From contig NZ_JAUCMW010000002.1 of NCBI RefSeq assembly GCF_030372765.1, positions 199,285 through 263,284 of the forward strand: DNA of 64,000 bases. Direction: 5' to 3'. The notes under the pieces were generated by a model. The model worked only from the letters and a program-made list of their open reading frames with translations. It was not told the origin of the DNA and did not search any database. The position numbers were made by a program, and so were the translations under genes. Positions 1 to 7,299 of this stretch are shown here, piece by piece. This DNA is from Labilibaculum sp. K2S (GTDB lineage Bacteria > Bacteroidota > Bacteroidia > Bacteroidales > Marinifilaceae). Position 1 is the first letter of the stretch; the number at the start of each line of letters is the position of its first letter.

Positions 1-708
1 CCGGAAGTAAATTCCGATTCAATTAAAAAGAAAATGCTGCTTGCAGAGTACAAAAGACTAAATAAATTCAAGAAAGAATATTTTCACAATTATGCATCTT
101 CTCCTGTTGTATCCTATTTAATTTTTCAGGAATATTTTGGCGCCAAATGCAGTTTAGACGATGTGAAAAACTACTTAAAAACTCTTAACATAGCCAATCC
201 AAACGGAATTTATGTGAGAAATTTAAACAAACGTGTTGAAACAATTGAGCAGATTTTCACCAGAAACGAATTCCCTGACTTTAGCTCCATTACACTTAAA
301 GGGCAAAAATACAATTTTGCAGACCGGAAAGCTCAGTATTACTTATTTTATATCTGGAGAGCCTGGACTCCGGATAAAAATGAACCGAATTATCAGGCTT
401 TGGATCAATTACAGGTCAACTGTAAAGAAAATGGGATTGAACTGGTAAGCCTTATTCGAAATTCATCTTACAATCTGCTTCCTGTTAAAGGAACAAAAAA
501 ATGGAAACAGTGGCGGCCTGCTGCTGATTCCTCACATGAATACATCGAAATAGAGAGCATAGACAACAGTGTTGACCTTATTAAGTATCTGGATCGCCAA
601 TTTCACGCATTTTTAGTCAATCGAGAAGGCAAAATTATTTATCATCAGGATATTTTTGATACTGACTTACTGATATCTGAACTGACTAAGTTTGTTTCAA
701 AGCCTTAA
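1..708 (+). CDS. Thioredoxin-fold (TlpA/AhpC-like) protein, 5' end outside window
   Basis: The reading frame is open from the first base, so the N-terminus lies upstream; 235 codons are visible and the first internal ATG is at 34. The second half looks like a TlpA/thioredoxin-like domain: a strand reading YLFYIWRAWTP, where redox-active members have a W-C-x-x-C motif, and later FLVNREGKIIYHQD, the usual strand after the cis-Pro loop. The CxxC cysteines are absent, so a redox role is doubtful. The N-terminal part (helical, rich in Lys, Phe and Tyr) recalls the region before the thioredoxin domain in the protein at 3445, which may be a distant paralogue. Family assignment is by pattern only. 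Confidence 0.6.
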   Translation, partial: PEVNSDSIKKKMLLAEYKRLNKFKKEYFHNYASSPVVSYLIFQEYFGAKCSLDDVKNYLKTLNIANPNGIYVRNLNKRVETIEQIFTRNEFPDFSSITLKGQKYNFADRKAQYYLFYIWRAWTPDKNEPNYQALDQLQVNCKENGIELVSLIRNSSYNLLPVKGTKKWKQWRPAADSSHEYIEIESIDNSVDLIKYLDRQFHAFLVNREGKIIYHQDIFDTDLLISELTKFVSKP

Positions 709-937
709 AGAGTTTATTTTAATTCTGATTAACTATATTTATCTGCTTGCTAACAAAAATAAAGCTGGATACGATACCCTATAATTTACTGAATTAGAAC
801 AGATAGTCCGAAGGAAAACTGTTCGGATTAATTCAAACATGAAGATGTGAAGAGGAAGGATTTGAATTATTTACAGGCTTCAAAGACATGGGAAATATTC
901 TCTTTGTATGTTTGTACAAAGAAATAAATAGTAAAGA

Positions 938-1738
938 ATGGACGATTTTATTAAAGTTACTGATGATTTAGGAAGAGAAGTAAACATACCTTTTCCTCCC
1001 AAAAGAATTATTTCTACGGTTCCATCCACAACCGAATTCCTATTTGATTTAGGATTGGGAGACCGGGTTATTTCCAAAACAAAATTTTGTAAATATCCGA
1101 AAGATCAGATCGCTAAACTCCCAAATATCGGAGGAACAAAAGATTTATACTTTGATAAGATTAACTTACTCGATCCGGATATAATATTTGCCAACGAAGA
1201 GGAAAACAGTAAGAATCAGATTGAAGCCTTGATGGACAAATTCACAGTTTATGTATGTAAAGTCCGCAATTACGATGAAGCTCTTCAAAACATACTGAAT
1301 ACCGGTAAAATTGTAGGAGCCGAACCCAAAGCATTTGAAATTGCCAATCGTATTCATACCAGTTTCTCGCAGTTGCCAATCAAGCAGCATTCGCAAACTG
1401 TACTTTATCTAATTTGGAAAGATCCGTATATGGCAGCAGGAAAAGATACATTTATCAATTCGATGATTGATAAATGCGGATTTAAAAATGCAATTGAAGA
1501 TGCAGGTTCAAGATATCCACAACTAACTCATGAAGAAATTCAGGCACTTAATCCTGATCTGATCTTTTTATCATCGGAACCATTTTCTTTTACTCAAAAA
1601 CACATACCGGAAATTCAGAACTTATTGCCAAATACAAAAATTGAACTGGTTGATGGTGAAATGTTTTCCTGGTTTGAATCTCATCTGCTTAAAGCAGGAA
1701 AGTATTTTAAGGATTTAATTCTAAAAATAAACTCTTAA
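938..1738 (+). CDS. ABC-transporter substrate-binding protein, BtuF-like (helical backbone metal receptor)
   Basis: 266 residues. The start reads VTDDLGREVNIPFPPKRII, followed by VPSTTEFLFDLGLGDRVI, the layout of the periplasmic-binding-protein type 2 family (BtuF, FepB, FhuD). Later, LNPDLIFLSS is the strand that closes the second lobe. Family members bind cobalamin, haem or ferric siderophores and hand them to an inner-membrane permease. There is no signal peptide or lipobox, and no permease or ATPase gene is adjacent, so this may be one of the orphan cytoplasmic-looking versions common in Bacteroidota, called cobalamin-binding in many genomes. The ligand is not evident from the sequence. 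Confidence 0.75.
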   Translation: MDDFIKVTDDLGREVNIPFPPKRIISTVPSTTEFLFDLGLGDRVISKTKFCKYPKDQIAKLPNIGGTKDLYFDKINLLDPDIIFANEEENSKNQIEALMDKFTVYVCKVRNYDEALQNILNTGKIVGAEPKAFEIANRIHTSFSQLPIKQHSQTVLYLIWKDPYMAAGKDTFINSMIDKCGFKNAIEDAGSRYPQLTHEEIQALNPDLIFLSSEPFSFTQKHIPEIQNLLPNTKIELVDGEMFSWFESHLLKAGKYFKDLILKINS

Positions 1739-1799
1739 CCAAAGCAAAAATCATTACGATAATTCTTACTATTTTTGTTTAGTATTTAAAATCTATTTA

Positions 1800-2279
1800 A
1801 TGAAACACATTGCCATATTCCCGGGTTCATTCGACCCTTTTACAGTAGGCCACGAATCAATTGTGACCAGAGCTTTGCCTTTATTTGATAAAATCATTAT
1901 ATGTATCGGATACAATTCAGAAAAAAAACAATTTTTCCCTATTGAAAAGCGAATACAGTGGATAAAAGAGGCATTTGAGAACAATCCAAAGATTGAGGTA
2001 GAAACATTTAGCGGATTAACGGTAGAATATTGTCAATCTAAAAATGCAAAATTTATACTACGCGGACTTAGAACTGCCGCCGATTTTGAGTACGAAAGAG
2101 CCATTGCTCAGATCAATAAAAAAATGGTTTACGAATTGGAATCCATATTTCTTTTAACCACCCCTGAACATACTCCTATTACTTCCACCATTGTAAGAGA
2201 TATCATCCGCCACGGTGGAAATGCCTTGCAATTTTTACCCAAAGTGAAAGATCCAGAAGCCTATCAATACAACAAATAG
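1800..2279 (+). CDS. coaD: Phosphopantetheine adenylyltransferase
   Basis: 159 residues, the usual length for CoaD. It transfers AMP from ATP to 4'-phosphopantetheine, the penultimate step of coenzyme A synthesis, in the cytoplasm. The nucleotidyltransferase signature is near the start (PGSFDPFTVGH, with T15-V-G-H18), the substrate loop reads LRGLRTAADFEYE, and ITSTIVR matches the C-terminal ISSTxVR motif. The start ATG follows a short AT-rich gap of 61 bp after the BtuF-like gene, and the serine hydrolase begins four bases after its stop, so those two are probably co-transcribed. Confidence 0.95.
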   Translation: MKHIAIFPGSFDPFTVGHESIVTRALPLFDKIIICIGYNSEKKQFFPIEKRIQWIKEAFENNPKIEVETFSGLTVEYCQSKNAKFILRGLRTAADFEYERAIAQINKKMVYELESIFLLTTPEHTPITSTIVRDIIRHGGNALQFLPKVKDPEAYQYNK

Positions 2280-2283
2280 CCTT

Positions 2284-3420
2284 ATGTCTAAATTCATTAA
2301 AATTCTTATCATTGTTTCAATCCTTGCAGGTGCATGGATGCTAATCGCTCCCAATTACCTTAGAACCAGTCTAATTTATTGGTATGCCAACATTGATGAC
2401 TATACCATCTTTGAAAATAGAGAAGTATCGGTAGAAAATGGTAAAGACTGGCCGGAAGATGCAGATTATAACGAATATACGCTTGATTCCTCAGATCGAA
2501 ATTATCTTGAAGACAATGAAACCGTTGCTTTTTTGGTTATTCAAAACGGCACTGTTTTATATGAAGAATATTGGGACGATTACGGTACAGAATCACTTTC
2601 CAATTTATTTTCCGCTACAAAAAGTATCGTTAGTTTACTAATTGGTATTGCTGTCGATCAAGGGAAAATTAATTCTATAAATGATCCTATTGGTAAATAT
2701 CTTAAAGAGTTTTCGAAAGATGAACGTGGCAACATAACCATTAAAAATCTACTTACCATGAGCTCTGGATTGGATTGGGACGAAGCATACAGCAGTCCAA
2801 CATCAATTACTACAAAAGCTTACTATGGCAAAAACTTAAGAGAAGTTTCCACCAATCAGCAACTGGTTGAAAAACCCGGTGTTCGTTTCAGATATCAAAG
2901 TGGAAACACCCAACTTTTATCGTTCATTGTAGAGGAAGCTACAGGCGAAACAATTTCAAAATACGCCGAACGCATGCTTTGGAAACCAATGCAGGCAACA
3001 CAACCTGCTTTGTGGAGTTTGGATAAAAAAGAAGGAGATGAAAAAGCATTTTGCTGCTTCAATACAAACGCCAGAGATGCAGCCCGTTTCGGACAACTGG
3101 TTTTGAATAAAGGAAACTGGAATGGCGTACAACTGGTATCGGAAGAATATATTACAGAAGCAACTAAAGCCGCTTCATATCTCTTAAATGAAGAAAAAAC
3201 GGAGCCATTAAATTTCTATGGATTTCAGTATTGGATTCTTCCTTACTCAAGGATGAATATTCCCTATATGAGAGGACATCTCGGTCAGTACATATATAGT
3301 ATTGCTGAAAAAAATGCAGTTGTTGTTCGTTTAGGGAAGCAAAAGGACAAGATTAAGCAAGGTCAGATCACTTTAGATATTCCAAAGTATATAGACATTG
3401 CCCTGAAAATAATCAAGTAA
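2284..3420 (+). CDS. Serine hydrolase of the beta-lactamase class C / penicillin-binding-protein family
   Basis: 378 residues. An N-terminal hydrophobic segment (residues 5-25) makes it an anchored or exported protein. The catalytic S-x-x-K is in LFSATKSIVSLLIG, the second motif is RYQSGN (Y-x-N position), and HLGQYI occupies the place of the KTG/HxG motif. These three elements define the beta-lactamase fold (PF00144), whose members include esterases, D-aminopeptidases and carboxypeptidases. Nothing points to antibiotic resistance. It starts four bases after coaD and is followed 24 bp later by the TlpA-like gene. Confidence 0.85.
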   Translation: MSKFIKILIIVSILAGAWMLIAPNYLRTSLIYWYANIDDYTIFENREVSVENGKDWPEDADYNEYTLDSSDRNYLEDNETVAFLVIQNGTVLYEEYWDDYGTESLSNLFSATKSIVSLLIGIAVDQGKINSINDPIGKYLKEFSKDERGNITIKNLLTMSSGLDWDEAYSSPTSITTKAYYGKNLREVSTNQQLVEKPGVRFRYQSGNTQLLSFIVEEATGETISKYAERMLWKPMQATQPALWSLDKKEGDEKAFCCFNTNARDAARFGQLVLNKGNWNGVQLVSEEYITEATKAASYLLNEEKTEPLNFYGFQYWILPYSRMNIPYMRGHLGQYIYSIAEKNAVVVRLGKQKDKIKQGQITLDIPKYIDIALKIIK

Positions 3421-3444
3421 AATCATCACAAAGCATTTGCCCCA

Positions 3445-4848
3445 ATGAGAATTCTTTTATTATTGTTTTTATCGCTTATCTCAATTTCTGTCTCTTTGGC
3501 AGATACTGTGCGTATTCATGGTACAAATACAAGCTACGCAGGATCAAAAATTGAGATCAAGTATCATACCGATGTATTTACCTACTCAGAAAAAACAATA
3601 ACAGAATTTACTGTTCTGGCTGATGGTTCCTTTTCGATCAATTTAGATCTCGATGAAGTTACGTTAGTATTTCTACCTCTTGGTATTTACAAAGGATTCC
3701 TCTATTTAGAACCTGGCAAAGAGTACGAAATCAAATTACCCCCTAAAAAAGATTTATCGCCCGTTCAAAAATTAAATCCGTTTTTTGAACAGGAAGAACT
3801 TCTCATAGGTGTTGCGAACGCCGATCTAAATGATATTAATGTACTGGTTCGCAAATTGGACGACAGAATTGATCCTTTTGTGAATCAGAACTTCAATAAG
3901 ATTTACCGAAAAAAAGAGAATTCACCGGGAATTAAATTCTCAGAGGAATTAAAACTGGAATATAAAGATATAAACAATCCATTTTTTCAAGATTATTTGA
4001 CCTATCGTTTGGGGTTTATCGAATACTTGGCCTACCCTGCTTCGTTTGCAAAAATTGAGGAAAAGTATTTCGAAAATCAGGAAATCAAGCTAAATAATTC
4101 TGCTTATACGAGTCTTTACAAAAAACAGTATGGCAATTTTCTAACCGGATATTTTAGTCAGTTAGAAAGTTCAGAACTTTCCAATGCTCTAAAATCAGAA
4201 AACACTTATCGTGATATTTATGAATTAATGCGGAATTATCCTGCTTATAAAAATATTCAATTTAGAGAATTGATTATTGCAACATCGGTATTTGATGCCT
4301 ATACCCGAAAATTCTACAGCAGAAACAAAACGGTTGAGATACTATCACAATTAAAAGATCACAGCACAACCCAATACAATCAGGATTTGTGTGAAAATTT
4401 CATCAAAAAAATTACCCATTTACATACAAATTACCCCGCTCCTGATTTCTCTATTGGAAAATACCAATTGGCAAATTATAAGGGAAAATTCTTATATCTG
4501 AATTTCTGCAACACAGAAAGTTATCCTTGTTTGCAGGATTTTAAAGAAATGGCAAAGCTGAAAAAACAATTTGGTGAACATATCGAATTTTTAAGTATTG
4601 CCTGTGATTGGGACGTAAGTAAATATCTTGATTTTACATCAAAAAAGACTCTTGACTGGCCAATAATCCACATTGGAGACCAACAACATTTACTTGGAGA
4701 GTACAATGTGAAAGCCTTTCCAACTTACATTCTTATTAATCCCGAAGGTAAAATCGTTAAAGCTCCTGCTCAGGGTCCAAAGGAAAATATTCAATTGGAA
4801 TTTATCAAGATTGCCAGAGATGCAACAAGAAAGGCTTATAAGAAATAA
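3445..4848 (+). CDS. Secreted TlpA-like thiol-disulfide protein
   Basis: 467 residues with a clear signal peptide (cleavage near residue 19). Residues 20-110 look like the beta-rich DUF4369-type region often found in front of Bacteroidota TlpA domains, the middle is helical, and residues 330-467 form a thioredoxin-like domain (APDFSIG, LYLNFC, cis-Pro in AFPTYILINPEGKI). The active site is altered: C355-N-T-E-S-Y-P-C362, with five or six residues between the cysteines instead of CxxC. It is probably periplasmic, but an altered redox or scaffolding role is possible. It converges on the Nudix gene with only 10 bp between the stops. Confidence 0.8.
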   Translation: MRILLLLFLSLISISVSLADTVRIHGTNTSYAGSKIEIKYHTDVFTYSEKTITEFTVLADGSFSINLDLDEVTLVFLPLGIYKGFLYLEPGKEYEIKLPPKKDLSPVQKLNPFFEQEELLIGVANADLNDINVLVRKLDDRIDPFVNQNFNKIYRKKENSPGIKFSEELKLEYKDINNPFFQDYLTYRLGFIEYLAYPASFAKIEEKYFENQEIKLNNSAYTSLYKKQYGNFLTGYFSQLESSELSNALKSENTYRDIYELMRNYPAYKNIQFRELIIATSVFDAYTRKFYSRNKTVEILSQLKDHSTTQYNQDLCENFIKKITHLHTNYPAPDFSIGKYQLANYKGKFLYLNFCNTESYPCLQDFKEMAKLKKQFGEHIEFLSIACDWDVSKYLDFTSKKTLDWPIIHIGDQQHLLGEYNVKAFPTYILINPEGKIVKAPAQGPKENIQLEFIKIARDATRKAYKK

Positions 4849-4858
4849 GCCTAAGGAA

Positions 4859-5500
4859 TTACTCCTCACTCATCACTTCTAATATAGAGGCATAAGTATT
4901 TGTTTTGAATTCGTCCAGATTATCAGACGATAGCCACTTGGCTTCCTGTATGTCTTCTTCGGTTTGAGGGACCAAACTTTCTGCACCTGAGTAGCTCATT
5001 TTGTACCAGTAGGTTCGTTTTAGTATGTGTTTGCCTTTCATCCAGTAGGTGTGATAGGTAGAATTCAATTCTTTCTCTATTTTCAAATCAGTAATACCAC
5101 ACTCTTCCTCTACTTCACGAACTGCAGCCTCACGAACCAACTCACCTTTTTCTACTTTGCCTTTGGGCAAATCCCATTTTTCGAGTCGGTAAATTGCCAG
5201 AATCTGCTGATTGGAATTGAACACTTTTCCACCCGCCGCTTCGATGTATTTAAAACAAGCGGCAAAATGTTCAAAAAGCTGTTCTAAATCTTGCCCAACA
5301 ATAAAAATCGCCTCCCTACTTTCCTCTTCATCAAACTGAAGAATGAGACCTTCTAAAGACTCCCCTTCGATCCAGGCATAAACCATTCCTTCAAAATTTA
5401 CACTCTCGTCCTTATCTCCTAAAAAAATGATTCGATCTTTAAAAAATACTTTATACATTTGCGCTAGAAATTTAAAAAATGCTTTGCGAAATACAATCAA
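4859..5500 (-). CDS. Nudix hydrolase
   Basis: 213 residues. A perfect Nudix box lies at residues 114-136: G-K-V-E-K-G-E, seven residues, then REVEEECGI. The preceding LPKGK is the usual lead-in. Enzymes of this family cleave nucleoside diphosphates linked to another moiety; the substrate cannot be told from the sequence. Residues 1-100 form an extra N-terminal region without a motif I recognise. It is divergent from pyrE, with about 50 bp between the start codons. Confidence 0.9.
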   Translation of the reverse strand: MIVFRKAFFKFLAQMYKVFFKDRIIFLGDKDESVNFEGMVYAWIEGESLEGLILQFDEEESREAIFIVGQDLEQLFEHFAACFKYIEAAGGKVFNSNQQILAIYRLEKWDLPKGKVEKGELVREAAVREVEEECGITDLKIEKELNSTYHTYWMKGKHILKRTYWYKMSYSGAESLVPQTEEDIQEAKWLSSDNLDEFKTNTYASILEVMSEE

Positions 5501-5552
5501 CTGAATTTCCGCTTTTTGAATTCATTTAACAATCCATAAATCCATTGAAAGA

Positions 5553-6185
5553 ATGCAAGATACTGCTAAACAAGTCGCTGAATATTTGTTGCAAATAAAA
5601 GCAATTAAACTAGAACCAACAAACCCATTTACATGGGCTTCGGGATGGAAATCGCCAATTTATTGTGATAATCGTAAAACACTTTCGTATCCGGAAGTTA
5701 GAACTTACATTAAAAAAGCTTTTGCTGAGGCAGTATTGGCAAAATATCCTGAGGTGGAAGTAATTGCCGGTGTAGCGACAGGAGCAATTGCACTAGGAGC
5801 TTTAGTGGCCGAAGAGATGAATTTACCAATGGTTTATATCCGTTCATCGGCGAAAGCCCATGGGATGACAAACCTAATTGAAGGTGAAATTAAAGCCGGA
5901 CAAAAAGTTGTAGTTATTGAGGATTTAATTTCGACAGGCGGCAGTAGTTTAAAAGCTGTTGAAGCACTGCGTGAAGCAAATTGCGAAGTGTTGGGAATGT
6001 TAGCAATTTTCACTTACGGTTTTCAAACTGCGGTTGACAATTTCGCAGATGCAAAATGTAAATTAGACACATTAAGCAATTACAACGTAATGATTGATCG
6101 TGCTCAGGAAATTGGATACGTGAAAGCTGAAGATGTTGATCAGTTAAAAGAATGGAGAAAAGATCCGGCTAACTGGAGAAAATAA
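5553..6185 (+). CDS. pyrE: Orotate phosphoribosyltransferase
   Basis: 210 residues, standard length. It joins orotate to PRPP to give OMP in de novo pyrimidine synthesis. The PRPP-binding signature VVVIEDLISTGGSSLKAVE is present, with the catalytic-loop region RSSAKAHGMTNLIEG before it and GVATGAIALGA in the N-terminal half. A hairpin 30 bases after the stop probably ends transcription. No other pyr gene is in the window. Confidence 0.95.
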   Translation: MQDTAKQVAEYLLQIKAIKLEPTNPFTWASGWKSPIYCDNRKTLSYPEVRTYIKKAFAEAVLAKYPEVEVIAGVATGAIALGALVAEEMNLPMVYIRSSAKAHGMTNLIEGEIKAGQKVVVIEDLISTGGSSLKAVEALREANCEVLGMLAIFTYGFQTAVDNFADAKCKLDTLSNYNVMIDRAQEIGYVKAEDVDQLKEWRKDPANWRK

Positions 6186-6215
6186 CCGCCGCATTTTTAT
6201 AAAAAATAATTGTCG

Positions 6216-6249
6216 AAAGAGAGTATTCCAATGCGAATACCCTCTTTTG
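6216..6249 (+). terminator. Probable terminator after pyrE
   Basis: A hairpin with arms AAAGAG-A-GTATTC and GAATAC-C-CTCTTT (one internal mismatch, six-base loop) ends in TTTTG. It lies between pyrE and the SRPBCC gene. The following AAGGAGG is just downstream of the stem. Confidence 0.55.
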
Positions 6250-6254
6250 CATTC

Positions 6255-6262
6255 TAAAGGAG
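6255..6262 (+). promoter_or_regulatory. Strong Shine-Dalgarno site of the SRPBCC gene
   Basis: AAAGGAGG sits about ten bases before the ATG at 6273. Canonical Shine-Dalgarno sequences are rare in Bacteroidota, and most genes in this window lack one, so this is a notable exception and supports the chosen start. Confidence 0.55.
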
Positions 6263-6272
6263 GAACAGACAA

Positions 6273-6770
6273 ATGTCGACAACAAAAATTATTAGTGAAG
6301 TAAAAAAGATTCCACATACTGTAAGTGATGTATATGGTTTCTTTTCTGATTTCAGAAAAATTGCCAAGCTATTCGAATTGGCTGCCAACAATCCTCAGAT
6401 TCAGGAACAAATTGAAGCTCAGGCTAAGAAAAAAGTAAATTTCAAAGAATACGTTGAGCATTGGGAAGCTACCGAAAACAACTGCACTTTCGTGATCAAA
6501 GGTTTCGGTGAGGCTGGATTAGAGTTTGTGGAGAAAGAAGAAAATAAAGTATTGAAAATGACAGGATATGGTAGAAGTCCTTTCGAATTCTATATTTGGA
6601 TTCAACTGGTTGAAAAAGATGCATATGACACACGAATAAGACTAACCGTTCATGCAGAATTGAATGCCATGATGAAAATGATGCTAAAAAAGAAATTGGA
6701 AAAAGGAATTGATCAGTTGGCCGAAGGTCTAACCCAAATTCCTTACAATATGCTTCAAAGTATTGAATAG
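6273..6770 (+). CDS. SRPBCC-fold protein (START/polyketide-cyclase-like)
   Basis: 165 residues, cytoplasmic. The pattern of a first strand KIISEVKKIPHTVSDVYGFFSDFRKI, a central helix-rich stretch, alternating strands (TFVIKGFGEAGLEFVEKE, VLKMTGYGRSPFEFYIWIQLV) and a long C-terminal helix matches the SRPBCC ligand-binding fold. Such proteins hold hydrophobic ligands in a deep cavity; no ligand is predictable here. It is probably a single-gene unit, with a strong SD in front and a strong terminator behind. Confidence 0.75.
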   Translation: MSTTKIISEVKKIPHTVSDVYGFFSDFRKIAKLFELAANNPQIQEQIEAQAKKKVNFKEYVEHWEATENNCTFVIKGFGEAGLEFVEKEENKVLKMTGYGRSPFEFYIWIQLVEKDAYDTRIRLTVHAELNAMMKMMLKKKLEKGIDQLAEGLTQIPYNMLQSIE

Positions 6771-6790
6771 GGATTTATCAATCTCATGAA

Positions 6791-6819
6791 AGCTGTTGAA
6801 AATCTCAACAGCTTTTTTT
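6791..6819 (+). terminator. Rho-independent terminator after the SRPBCC gene
   Basis: A perfect 9-bp stem AGCTGTTGA / TCAACAGCT with a five-base loop is followed by a run of seven T, 20 bases after the stop codon. Confidence 0.9.
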
Positions 6820-6853
6820 GTACATTTCGTTTTTTTAGATAGCTTTGCGTTGA

Positions 6854-7186
6854 ATGATTCTAAATAAAAACCATAGAATTCTTGCATGGCTATTATCGAT
6901 AGCCTTTGTTCTGCCAATTTTAATTAAGGCAGAACACATGATGTTCCCCAATCACGAACATCACAAATATTCGTGCGATCATAGCACATCAAGTATAGAA
7001 GATATTTGTGAGATTCAGGGATTCGACTATTTCTACTTTACTCCGGCAAGTATTATAAGTATTCCAACCATTGTGATTTTCAAATTTGAAGTCCCAATTG
7101 TAGAATCAACTAAAAAATCTTATAAAAAGTCCAAACTTCCCTATTGCCTAAGGGCTCCCCCATTTACTGTATGTTCAATTTGTTGA
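6854..7186 (+). CDS. Small His/Cys-containing exported or membrane protein, unrecognised
   Basis: 110 residues. One hydrophobic segment (residues 9-25) suggests a signal anchor. After it comes a His-rich stretch, EHMMFPNHEHHKYSCDH, with later Cys residues including a C-S-I-C end, which could bind a transition metal. It lies 113 bp upstream of a TonB-dependent receptor that itself has a His-rich loop, on the same strand; Bacteroidota often place such small His-rich proteins in front of metal-related TonB receptors. The function is inferred from context only. Confidence 0.6.
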   Translation: MILNKNHRILAWLLSIAFVLPILIKAEHMMFPNHEHHKYSCDHSTSSIEDICEIQGFDYFYFTPASIISIPTIVIFKFEVPIVESTKKSYKKSKLPYCLRAPPFTVCSIC

Positions 7187-7299
7187 TCTTATTTAAGAAT
7201 AGATCAGAAGGTATAATGTCGATAGGTTCACGAAAACTCATCGATTATATCTATGTATTTCAAATTTTCCTACATCAATTAATATAACTCAGAGTTATC

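Noticed and set aside
790..836. Hairpin (TCCGAA / TTCGGA, with outer GAATTA / TAATTC) upstream of the BtuF-like gene, considered as the end of a cobalamin riboswitch.
   Set aside because: None of the conserved B12-box sequences is present; only a plain stem remains, about 100 bases before the gene.
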